A stretch of 64,000 nucleotides of DNA from NCBI RefSeq assembly GCF_051020955.1, contig NC_135027.1:9030532-9094531 (forward strand), in the 5' to 3' direction. Positions within the stretch are counted from its first letter, which is position 1. The number at the start of each line of letters is the position of its first letter. Under the pieces are notes generated by a model. That model did not search any database. It saw only the letters and a list, made by a program, of their open reading frames with translations, and was not told the origin of the DNA. The position numbers and the translations under genes are program-made. This DNA is from Megalopta genalis (lineage: Eukaryota; Arthropoda; Insecta; Hymenoptera; Halictidae). This document shows positions 52,641 to 63,805 of this stretch, in pieces.

Positions 52641-52771
52641 TAGTATTTGAAGGTAAATCATTTGTTTCGCATGGATTTGAAGCTAAACCTTCTACTTTGC
52701 ATTGCTTGGAAATAAATCATGTGTTTCGCGTGGATTTGAAGCTAACTTGTTTGTTGCGCATGCAGTTGAAT

Positions 52772-55700
52772 CTAAATCATTTATATCGCAAGTATTTGAA
52801 GCAAAATCATTTGTTTCTCTTGGATTTGAAGCTAAACCTTCTACTTCGCGTTGCTTTGAAGCTAAATCATGTGTTTCGAATGAATGTGAAGCTAACTCGT
52901 TTGTTTAGCATGCATTTGAAGCTATATCGTTTATATCGCAAGTTCTTGAAGCTAAATCATTAGTTTCGCATGGAATAGAAGCTAACTCGCTTGTTTCGCT
53001 TCTAGTTGAAGCTAAATCATTTATATCGCTAGTATTCGAAGGTAAATCATTCGTTTCGCATGGATATGAAGCTAAACCTTCTATTTCGCATTGATTTGAA
53101 GCTAAATCATGTGTTTCGAATGAATGTGAAGCTAACTCGTTTGTTTCGCATGCATTTGAAGCTATATCGTTTATATCGCAAGTATTTGAAGCTAAATCAT
53201 GTGTTTCGAATGAATGTGAAGCTAACTCGTTTGTTTCGCATGCATTTGAAGCTATGTCGTTTATATCGCAAGTATTTGAATCTAAATCATTTGTTTCGCA
53301 TGGATTAGAAGCTAACTCGCTTGTTTCGCTTCCAGTTGAAGCTATATCATTTATATCGCTAGTATTTGAAGTTAAACCATTTGTTTCGCATGGATTTGAA
53401 GATAAACCTTCTACTTCGTATTCCTTTGAAGACAAATCATGTGTCTCGCATGGATTTGAAGCTAACTCGCTTGTTCCGCTTCCAGTTAAAGCTAAATCAT
53501 TTATCTCGCAAGTATTTGAAACCAAATCATTTGTTTCGCATGGATTTGAAGCCAATCCCTCTACTTCGCGTTGCTTTGAAGTTAAATCATGTGTTTCGCA
53601 TGGATTTGACGCTAACTCGCTTGTTTCACTTCCTGTTGAAGCTAAATCATTTATATCGCAAGTATTTGATCTAAATCTTTTTTTTCGCATGGATTAGAAG
53701 CTAACTCACTTGTTTCGCTTCCAGTTGATCCTAAATCATTTATATCGCTAGTATTTGATGGTAAATCATTTGTTTCGCATGGATTTGAAGCTAAACCTTC
53801 TACTTTGCAATGCTTGGAAGATAAATCATGTGTTTCGCGTGGATTTGAAGCTAACATGTTTGTTGCGCATGCAGTTGAATCTAAATCATTTATATCGCAA
53901 GTATTTGAAGCAAAATCATTTGTTTCTCTTGGATTTGAAGCTAAACCTTCTTCTTCGCACTGATTTGAAGCTAAATCATTTGTTTCGCATGGATTTGAAG
54001 CTAACTCGCATGTTTCGCTTCCAGTTGGAGCTATGTCATTTATATCGCAAGTATTTGATCTAAATCTTTTTTTCGCATGGATTAGAAGCTAACTCACTTG
54101 TTTTGCTTCCAGTTGATCCTAAATCATTTATATCGCTAGTATTTGAAGGTAAATCATTTGTTTCGCATGGATTTGAAGCTAAATCTTCTACTTCGGATTG
54201 ATTTGAAGCTAAATCATGTGTTTCGTATGACTGTGAAGCTAACTCGTCTGTTTCGCTTGGATTTGAAGCTAAACCTTCTTCTTCGTATTGATTTGAAGCT
54301 AAATCATGTGTTTCGAATGAATGTGAAGCTAACTCCTTTGTTTCGCATGCATTTGAAGCTAAATCATTTATATCGCAAGTATTTGATCTAAATCTTTTTT
54401 TTCGCATGCATTAGAAGCTAACTCACTTGTTTCGCTTCCAGTTGATCCTAAATCATTTATATCGCTAGTATTTGAAGGTAACTCATTTGTTTCGCATGGA
54501 TTTGAAGCTAAACCTTCTACTTTGCATTGCTTGGAAGATAAATCATGTGTTTCGCGTGGATTTGAAGCTAACTTGTTTGTTGCGCATGCAATTGAATCTA
54601 AATCATTTATATCGCAAGTATTTGAAGCAAAATCATTTGTTTCTCTTGGATTTGAAGCTAAACCTTCTTCTTCGCATTGATTTGAAGCTAAATCATGTGT
54701 TTCGAATGAATGTGAAGCTAACTCGTTTGTTTCGCATGCATTTGAAGCTATATCGTTTATATCCCAAGTATTTGAAGCTAAATCATTTGTTTCGCATGGA
54801 TTTGAAGCTAATCCTTCTTCTTCGCGTTGCTTTGAAGATAAATCATGTGTTTCGCATAGATTAGAACCTAACTCGCTTGTTTCGTTTTCAGTTGAAGCTA
54901 AATCATTTGTATCGATAGTACTTGAAGGTAAATCATTTGTTTCGCATGGATTTGAAGCTAAACCTCCTACTTCGCATTGATTTGAATTTAAATCATGTGT
55001 TTCGAATGTCTGTGAAGCTAAATCATTTGTTTCGCATGGATTTGAAGCTAAACCTTCTACTGCGCAATGCATGGAAGATAAATCATGTGTTTCGTGTGGA
55101 TTTGAAGCTAACTCGTTTGTTTCGCATGCAGTTGAAGCTATATCGTTTATATCGCAAGTACTTGAAGCTAAATCATTTGTTTCGCATGGATTTGAAGCTA
55201 ACTCGCATGTTTCGCTTCCATTTGGAGCTATGTCATTTATATCGCTAGTATTTGAAGCTAAATCATTTGTTTCGCATCGATTTGAGGCTATACCTTCTAC
55301 GTCGCATTGGTTTGAAGCTAACTCATGTGTTTCGAATGAACGTGAAGCTAACTCGTTTGTTTCGCATGCAGTTGAATCTAAATCATTTATATCACAAGTA
55401 TTTGAAGCTAAATTATTTGTTTCGCATGGATTTGAAGCTACACCTTCTACTTCGCATTGATTTGAAGCTAAATCATGTGTTTCGAATGACTGTGAAGCTA
55501 AATCATTTGTTTCGCATGGATTTGAATCTAAACCTTCTACTGCGCAATGCATGGAAGATAAATCATGTGTTTCGCGTGGATTTGAAGCTAACTCGTTTGT
55601 TTCTCATGCAGTTGAATCCAAATCATTTATATCGCAAGTATTTGAAGCTAAATCATTTGTTTGTCTTGGATTTGAAGCTAAACCTTCTTCTTCGCATTGA

Positions 55701-56647
55701 TTTGAAGCTAAATCATTTGTTTCGCATGGATTTGAAGCTAACTCGCATGTATCGCTTCCAGTTGGAGCTATGTCATTTATATCGCAAGTATTTGATCTAA
55801 ATCTTTTTTTTCGCATGGATTAGAAGCTAACTCACTTGTTTCGCTTCCAGTTGATCCTAAATCATTTATATCGCTAGTATTTGAAGGTAAATCATTTGTT
55901 TCGCATGGATTTGAAGCTAAACCTTCTACTTTGCATTGCTTGGAAATAAATCATGTGTTTCGCGTGGATTTGAAGCTAACTTGTTTGTTGCGCATGCAGT
56001 TGAATCTAAATCATTTATATCGCAAGTATTTGAAGCAAAATCATTTGTTTCTCTTGGATTTGAAGCTAAACCTTCTTCTTCGCATTGATTTGAAGCTAAA
56101 CCATGTGTTTCGAATGAATGTGAAGCTAACTCGTTTGTTTCGCATGCATTTGAAGCTATATCGTTTATATCCCAAGTATTTGAAGCTAAATCATTTGTTT
56201 CGCATGGATTTGAAGCTAATCCTTCTTCTTCGCGTTGCTTTGAAGATAAATCATGTGTTTCGCATAGATTAGAACCTAACTCGCTTGTTTCGTTTTCAGT
56301 TGAAGCTAAATCATTTGTATCGATAGTACTTGAAGGTAAATCATTTGTTTCGCATGGGTTTGAAGCTAAACCTCCTACTTCGCATTGATTTGAATTTAAA
56401 TCATGTGTTTCGAATGTCTGTGCAGCTAAATCATTTGTTTCGCATGGATTTGAAGCTAAACCTTCTACTGCGCAATGCATGGAAGATAAATCATGTGTTT
56501 CGTGTGGATTTGAAGCTAACTCGTTTGTTTCGCATGCAGTTGAAGCTATATCGTTTATATCGCAAGTACTTGAAGCTAAATCATTTGTTTCGCATGGATT
56601 TGAAGCTAACTCGCATGTTTCGCTTCCATTTGGAGCTATGTCATTTA
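52772..56647. repeat. 3.9-kb segmental duplication, right copy (offset 9,107)
   Basis: This is the counterpart of 43665-47540, with a few private substitutions such as gtttgtcttgg at about 55660 in place of gtttctcttgg and aaaccatgtg at about 56098 in place of aaatcatgtg. Its right end switches to the sequence seen after 43680 and 50175 (gcaagtatttgaagcaaaatc). Confidence 0.85.
54368..55552 (-). other. Copy of the 394-codon minus-strand repeat frame
   Basis: This is the second copy of the 45261-46445 open stretch, at an offset of 9,107 bp, with the same frameshifted tail from the T8 monomer. It belongs to the segmental duplication described for 52772-56647. Confidence 0.22.
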
Positions 56648-57517
56648 TATCGCAAGTATTTGAAGCAAAATCATTTGTTTCTCTTGGATTTGAAGCTAAA
56701 CCTTCTACTTCGCGTTGCTTTGAAGCTAAATCATGTGTTTCGAATGAATGTGAAGCTAACTCGTTTGTTTAGCATGCATTTGAAGCTATATCGTTTATAT
56801 CGCAAGTTCTTGAAGCTAAATCATTAGTTTCGCATGGAATAGAAGCTAACTCGCTTGTTTCGCTTCTAGTTGAAGCTAAATCATTTATATCGCTAGTATT
56901 CGAAGGTAAATCATTCGTTTCGCATGGATATGAAGCTAAACCTTCTATTTCGCATTGATTTGAAGCTAAATCATGTGTTTCGAATGAATGTGAAGCTAAC
57001 TCGTTTGTTTCGCATGCATTTGAAGCTATATCGTTTATATCGCAAGTATTTGAAGCTAAATCATGTGTTTCGAATGAATGTGAAGCTAACTCGTTTGTTT
57101 CGCATGCATTTGAAGCTATGTCGTTTATATCGCAAGTATTTGAATCTAAATCATTTGTTTCGCATGGATTAGAAGCTAACTCGCTTGTTTCGCTTCCAGT
57201 TGAAGCTATATCATTTATATCGCTAGTATTTGAAGTTAAACCATTTGTTTCGCATGGATTTGAAGATAAACCTTCTACTTCGTATTCCTTTGAAGACAAA
57301 TCATGTGTCTCGCATGGATTTGAAGCTAACTCGCTTGTTCCGCTTCCAGTTAAAGCTAAATCATTTATCTCGCAAGTATTTGAAACCAAATCATTTGTTT
57401 CGCATGGATTTGAAGCCAATCCCTCTACTTCGCGTTGCTTTGAAGTTAAATCATGTGTTTCGCATGGATTTGACGCTAACTCGCTTGTTTCACTTCCTGT
57501 TGAAGCTAAATCATTTA

Positions 57518-58750
57518 TATCGCTAGTATTTGATGGTAAATCATTTGTTTCGCATGGATTTGAAGCTAAACCTTCTACTTTGCAATGCTTGGAAGATAAA
57601 TCATGTGTTTCGCGTGGATTTGAAGCTAACATGTTTGTTGCGCATGCAGTTGAATCTAAATCATTTATATCGCAAGTATTTGAAGCAAAATCATTTGTTT
57701 CTCTTGGATTTGAAGCTAAACCTTCTTCTTCGCACTGATTTGAAGCTAAATCATTTGTTTCGCATGGATTTGAAGCTAACTCGCATGTTTCGCTTCCAGT
57801 TGGAGCTATGTCATTTATATCGCAAGTATTTGATCTAAATCTTTTTTTCGCATGGATTAGAAGCTAACTCACTTGTTTTGCTTCCAGTTGATCCTAAATC
57901 ATTTATATCGCTAGTATTTGAAGGTAAATCATTTGTTTCGCATGGATTTGAAGCTAAATCTTCTACTTCGGATTGATTTGAAGCTAAATCATGTGTTTCG
58001 TATGACTGTGAAGCTAACTCGTCTGTTTCGCTTGGATTTGAAGCTAAACCTTCTTCTTCGTATTGATTTGAAGCTAAATCATGTGTTTCGAATGAATGTG
58101 AAGCTAACTCCTTTGTTTCGCATGCATTTGAAGCTAAATCATTTATATCGCAAGTATTTGATCTAAATCTTTTTTTTCGCATGCATTAGAAGCTAACTCA
58201 CTTGTTTCGCTTCCAGTTGATCCTAAATCATTTATATCGCTAGTATTTGAAGGTAACTCATTTGTTTCGCATGGATTTGAAGCTAAACCTTATACTTTGC
58301 ATTGCTTGGAAGATAAATCATGTGTTTCGCGTGGATTTGAAGCTAACTTGTTTGTTGCGCATGCAGTTGAATCTAAATCATTTATATCGCAAGTATTTGA
58401 AGCAAAATCATTTGTTTCTCTTGGATTTGAAGCTAAACCTTCTTCTTCGCATTGATTTGAAGCTAAATCATGTGTTTCGAATGAATGTGAAGCTAACTCG
58501 TTTGTTTCGCATGCATTTGAAGCTATATCGTTTATATCCCAAGTATTTGAAGCTAAATCATTTGTTTCGCATGGATTTGAAGCTAATCCTTCTTCTTCGC
58601 GTTGCTTTGAAGATAAATCATGTGTTTCGCATAGATTAGAACCTAACTCGCTTGTTTCGTTTTCAGTTGAAGCTAAATCATTTGTATCGATAGTACTTGA
58701 AGGTAAATCATTTGTTTCGCATGGATTTGAAGCTAAACCTCCTACTTCGC
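57518..58750. repeat. Copy of 51138-52370 (offset 6,380) after an 89-bp deletion junction
   Basis: Before about 57518 the sequence follows 50.2-51.03 kb with offset 6,469; after it the offset is 6,380. The missing 89 bp are one T-run monomer (29 bp) plus two 30-bp monomers. The exchange joined two E monomers. The match ends at about 58750, where a standard C monomer replaces the tttgaatttaaatc variant. Confidence 0.8.
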
Positions 58751-58845
58751 ATTGATTTGAAGCTAAATCATGTGTTTCGAATGAATGTGAAGCTAACTCG
58801 TTTGTTTCGCATGCATTTGAAGCTATATGGTTTATATCGCAAGTA
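58696..58845. repeat. Reference copy of the 150-bp A-B-C-D-E higher-order unit
   Basis: This is a clean pentamer with no indels: A 58696-58725, B 58726-58755, C 58756-58785, D 58786-58815, E 58816-58845. On the minus strand the order reverses to E-D-C-B-A, one decapeptide per monomer: SNTCDIND.. for E, then SNACETNELA, SHSFETHDLA, a SNQCEVGGLA-type B and a SNPCETNDL-type A. This copy carries a cctcctact variant in B and an atatgg variant in E. It serves as the naming reference for the other entries. Confidence 0.93.
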
Positions 58846-60424
58846 CTTGAAGCTAAATCATTTGTTTCGCATGGATTTGAAGCTAACTCGCATGTTTCGC
58901 TTCCATTTGGAGCTATGTCATTTATATCGCTAGTATTTGAAGCTAAATCATTTGTTTCGCATCGATTTGAGGCTATACCTTCTACTTCGCATTGGTTTGA
59001 AGCTAACTCATGTGTTTCGAATGAACGTGAAGCTAACTCGTTTGTTTCGCATGCAGTTGAATCTAAATCATTTATATCACAAGTATTTGAAGCTAAATTA
59101 TTTGTTTCGCATGGATTTGAAGCTACACCTTCTACTTCGCATTGATTTGAAGCTAAATCATGTGTTTCGAATGACTGTGAAGCTAAATCATTTGTTTCGC
59201 ATGGATTTGAATCTAAACCTTCTACTGCGCAATACAAGGAAGATAAATCACTAGTTTCGCGTGGATTTGAAGCTAACTCGTTTGTTTCTCATGCAGTTGA
59301 ATCCAAATCATTTATATCGCAAGTATTTGAAGCTAAATCATTTGTTTCTCTTGGATTTGAAGCTAAACCTTCTTCTTCGCATTGATTTGAAGCTAAATCA
59401 TTTGTTTCGCATGGATTTGAAGCTAACTCGCATGTATCGCTTCCAGTTGGAGCTATGTCATTTATATCGCAAGTATTTGATCTAAATCTTTTTTTTCGCA
59501 TGGATTAGAAGCTAACTCACTTGTTTCGCTTCCAGTTGATCATAAATCATTTATATCGCTAGTATTTGAAGGTAAATCATTTGTTTCGCATGGATTTGAA
59601 GCTAAATCTTCTACTTCGCATTGATTTGAAGCTAAATCATGTGTTTCGAATGACTGTGAAGCTAACTCGTCTGTTTCGCATGCATTTGAAGCTATATCAT
59701 TTATATCGCTAGTATTTGAAGTTAAACCATTTGTTTCGCATGGATTTGAAGATAAACCGTCTACTTCGTATTCCTTTGAAGACAAATCATGTGTCTCGCA
59801 TGGATTTGAAGCTAACTCGCTTGTTCCGCTTCCAGTTAAAGCTAAATCATTTATATCGCAAGTATTTGAAGCAAAATCATTTGTTTCGCATGGATTTGAA
59901 GCTAACCCTTCTACTTCGCGTCGCTTTGAAGTTAAATCATGTGTTTCGAATGAATGTGAAGCTAACTTGTTTGTTTCGCATGCAGTTGAAGCTATATCGT
60001 TTATATCGCAAGTACTTGAAGGTAAATCATTTGTTTTGCATGGATTTGAAGCTAACTCGCATGTTTCGCTTCCAGCTGAAGCTAAATCATTTATACCGCA
60101 AGTGTTTGAAGCTAAATCATTTGTTTCGCATGGATTTGAAGCTAATACCTCTACTCCGCGTTGCTTTGAAGATAAATCATGTGTTTCGCATGGATTTGAA
60201 GCTAACCCTTCTACTGCGCAATGCATGGAAGATAAATCATGTGTTTCGTGTGGATTTGAACCTAACTCGTATGTTTCGCATGCAGTTGAATCTAAATCAT
60301 TTATATCGCAAGTATTTGAAGCAAAATCATTTGTTTCTCTTGGATTTGAAGCTAAACCTTCTACTTCGCGTTGCTTTGAAGCTAAATCATGTGTTTCGAA
60401 TGAATGTGAAGCTAACTCGTTTGT

Positions 60425-61975
60425 TTAGCATGCATTTGAAGCTATATCGTTTATATCGCAAGTTCTTGAAGCTAAATCATTAGTTTCGCATGGAATAGAA
60501 GCTAACTCGCTTGTTTCGCTTCTAGTTGAAGCTAAATCATTTATATCGCTGGTATTCGAAGGTAAATCATTTGTTTCGCATGGATATGAAGCTAAAACTT
60601 CTATTTCGCATTGATTTGAAGCTAAATCATGTGTTTCGAATGAATGTGAAGCTAACTCGTTTGTTTCGCATGCATTTGAAGCTATATCGTTTATATCGCA
60701 AGTATTTGAAGCTAAATCATGTGTTTCGAATGAATGTGAAGCTAACTCGTTTGTTTCGCATGCATTTGAAGCTATATCGTTTATATCGCAAGTATTTGAA
60801 GCTAAATCATTTGTTTCGCATGGATTAGAAGCTAACTCGCTTGTTTCGCTTCCAGTTGAAGCTATATCTTTTATATCGCTAGTATTTGAAGTTAAATCAT
60901 TTGTTTCGCATGGATTTGAAGATAAACCTTCGACTTCGTATTCCTTTGAAGACAAATCATGTGTCTCGCATGGATTTGAAGCTAACTCGCTTGTTCCGCT
61001 TCCAGTTAAAGCTAAATCATTTATATCGCAAGTTTTTGAAGCCAAATCATTTGTTTCGCATGCAGTTGTATCTAAATCATTTATATCGCTAGTATTTGAA
61101 GTTAAATCATTTGTTTCGCATGGATTTGAAGATAAACCTTCTACTTCGTATTCCGTTGAAGACAAATCATGTGTTTCGCATGGTTTTGAAGCTAACTCGC
61201 TTGTTCCGCTTCCAGTTAAAGCTATATCGTTTATATGCCAAGTATTTGAAGCTAAATCATTTGTTTCGCTAGGATTTGCAGCTAAAACTTCTGCTCGGCA
61301 TTGATTTAATTCCAAATCTCGTGTTTTGCACGGATTTGAATCTAACTTGTTTGTTTCGCATGCAGTTGAAACTAAATCATTTATATCCCAACTATTTGAA
61401 GGAAAATCATTTGTTTCGCATGGGTTTGAAGCTAAACCTTCTACTGCGCAATGCATGGAAGATAAATCATGTGTTTCGTGTGGATTTGAAACTAACTCGT
61501 TTGTTTCGCATGCAGTTGAATCTAAATCACTTATATCGCATGTATTTGAAGCTAAATCACTTGTTTCGCATGGATTTGAAGCTAAACCTTCTATTTCGCA
61601 TTTATTTGAAGCTAAATCATGTGTTTTGAATGAATGTGAAGCTAACTCGTTTGTTTCGCATGCATTTGAAGCTATATCGTTTATATCGCATTGATTTGAA
61701 GCTAAATCATGTGTTTCGAATGAATGTGAAGCTAACTCGTTTGTTTCGCATGCATTTGAAGCTATATCGTTTATGTCCCAAGTATTTGAAGCTAAATCAT
61801 TTATTACGCATGGATTTGAAGCTAAACCTTCTACTTCGCATTGATTTGAAGCTAACTCATGTGTTTCGAATGAACGTGAAGCTAACTCGTTTGTTTCGCA
61901 TGTACTTGAATCTAAATCATTTATATCGCAAGTATTTGAAGCTAAATAATTTGTTTCGCTTGGATTTGAAGCCAA
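60425..61975 (-). other. Minus-strand repeat reading frame in zones 3/4, 516 codons
   Basis: This is an open decapeptide stretch that ends at the recurrent gtttagcatgca stop (TAA in the minus frame) near 60425. It crosses the zone 3/zone 4 boundary in frame. That is notable because zone 3 frames are usually broken by the T-run monomer, which is absent here. It has no unique domain and its start codon is arbitrary. It may be a remnant frame only. Confidence 0.28.
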
Positions 61976-63059
61976 ACCTTCTACTTCGCATTGATTTGAA
62001 GCTAAATCATGTTTTTCGAATGACTGTGAAGCTAACTCGTTTGTTTCGCATGCATTTGAAGCTATATCGTTTATATCGCAAGTATTTGAAGCTAAATCAT
62101 TTGTTTCGCATGGATTTGAAGCTAAAACTTGTACTCGGCATTGATTTGAATCTAAATCTCGTGTTTTGCATGGATTTGAATCTAACTTGTTTGTTTCGCA
62201 TGCTGTTGAATCTAAATCATTTATGTCCCAAGTATTTGAAGGAAAATCATGTGTTTCGCTTGGATTTGAATCTAAACCTTCTCCTTCGCATTGATTTGAA
62301 GCTAAATCATGTGTTTCGAATGAATGTGATGCTAACTCGTTTGTTTCGCATGCATTTGAAGCTATATCGTTTATATCGCAAGTATTTGAAGCTAAATCAT
62401 TTGTTTCGCATGGATTAGAAGCTAACTCGCTTGTTTCGCTTCCAGTTGAAGCTATATCTTTTATAACTCAAGAATTTGAAGCTAAATCATTTGTTTCGCA
62501 TGGATTTGAAGCTCAATCTTATACTTCGCATTGATTTGAAGCTAAATCGTGTGTTTCGAATGAATGTGAAGCTAACTCGTTTTTTCGCATGCATTTGAAG
62601 CTATATCGTTTATATTGCAAGTATTTGAAGCTAAATCATTTGTTTCGCATGGATTAGAAGCTAACTCGCTTGTTTCGCTTCCAGTTGAAGCTATATCATT
62701 TATATCGCTAGTATTTGAAGTTAAATCATTTGTTTCGCATGGATTTGAAGATAAACCTTCTACTTCGTATTCCGTTGAAGACATATCATGTGTTTCGCAT
62801 GGATTTGAAGCTAACTCGCTTGTTTCGCTTCGAGTTAAAGCTATATCGTTTATATCGCAAGTATTTGAAGCTAAATCATTTGTTTCGCAATGGATTTGAA
62901 GCTAAAACTTCTACTCGGCATTGATTTGAATATAAATCTCGGGGTTTTGCATGGATTTGATTCTAACTTGTTTGTTTCGCATGCAGTTGAATCTAAATCA
63001 TTTATATCGCAAGTATTTGAAGCAAAATCATTTGTTTCTCTTGGATTCGAAGCTAAACC

Positions 63060-63805
63060 TTCTTCTTCGCGTCGCTTTGAAGATAAATCATGTGTTTCGC
63101 ATGGATTTGAAGCTAACTCGCTTGTTTCACTTCCAGTTGAAGCTAAATCATTCATACCGCAAGTGTTTGAAGCTAAATCATTTGTTTCGCATGGATTTGA
63201 AGCTAATCCCTCTACTTCGCGTTGCTTTGAAGATAAATCATGTGTTTCACATGGATTTGATGCTAACTCGCTTGTTTCACTTCCAGTTGAAGCTAAATCA
63301 TTTGTTTCGCATGGATTTGAAGCTAATCCTTCTACTTCGCGTTGCTTTGAAGATAAATCATGTGTTTCGCATAGATTAGAACCTAACTCGCTTGTTTCGC
63401 TTCCAGTTGAATCTAAATCATTTATATCGATAGTATTTGAAGGTAAATCATTTGTTTCGCATGGATTTGAAGCTAAACCTTCTAATTCGCATTGATTTGA
63501 ATTTAAATCGTGTGTTTCGAATGACTTTGAAGCAAAATCATTTGTTTCGCATGGGTTTGAAGCTAAACCTTCTACTGCGCAATGCATGGAAGATAAATCA
63601 TGTGTTTCGTGTGGATTTGAAGCTAACTCGTTTGTTTCGCATGCAGTTGAATCTAAATCACTTATATCGCATGTATTTGAAGCTAAATCACTTGTTTCGC
63701 ATGGATTTGAAGCTAAACCTTCTATTTCGCATTTATTTGAAGCTAAATCATGTGTTTTGAATGAATGTGAAGCTAACTCGTTTGTTTCGCATGCATTTGA
63801 AGCTA
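63060..63805. repeat. Zone 4 copy of 18292-19037 (offset 44,768)
   Basis: The order of rare variants matches zone 2: gcgtcgctttgaag, tcattcataccgcaagtg, gcatagattagaacctaac, gatagtatttgaaggtaaatc, cttctaattcgcattg, gcaatgcatggaagata and gtgttttgaatgaatg. The right end switches at about 63811 to sequence that also occurs at 61680 (tttatatcgcattgatttg). Confidence 0.8.

Larger units (their letters stand above)
22175..59504. repeat. 27 copies of a shortened 28-29 bp T-run monomer (zone 3 marker)
   Basis: The monomer begins tttgatctaaatc and continues with a T7 or T8 run, then cgcatgga or cgcatgca. Starts: 22175, 24034, 25440, 27149, 27538, 27596, 28465, 34608, 36015, 37574, 40182, 42820, 44558, 44947, 45275, 46684, 49322, 51060, 51449, 51777, 53665, 54054, 54382, 55791, 57829, 58157, 59476. 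T8 copies are 29 bp; those at 24034, 27538, 44947, 51449, 54054 and 57829 have T7 and are 28 bp. The first copy reads T7 then acgcat, and 37574 reads ttttcttt. Each breaks the 30-bp phase and the minus frame. It resembles the full-length zone 1-2 monomer with aatctaaatctc followed by a T run (for example about 9345, 12545, 14950), from which it may derive by deletion. Confidence 0.9.
20601..60800. repeat. Zone 3: mosaic of recently duplicated array segments
   Basis: Zone 3 is defined by the 28-29 bp T-run monomer, found from 22175 to 59504 and not outside, and by D monomers reading gtttagcatgca, which put a TAA stop in the minus decapeptide frame. Long near-identical segments recur with fixed offsets and are listed as separate entries. 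The segment 30.2-33.0 kb carries zone-2-like material, such as the A variant with aaaacttgtactcgg and the E variant tcccaagta, placed inside zone 3. No frame is open beyond a few hundred codons; the longest minus open stretches here are 38009-39265, 30131-31342, 45261-46445 and 54368-55552. Confidence 0.85.

Noticed and set aside
22175..59504. Rho-independent terminators at the T7/T8 runs
   Set aside because: No GC-rich hairpin precedes the T runs; they are internal parts of a repeat monomer.
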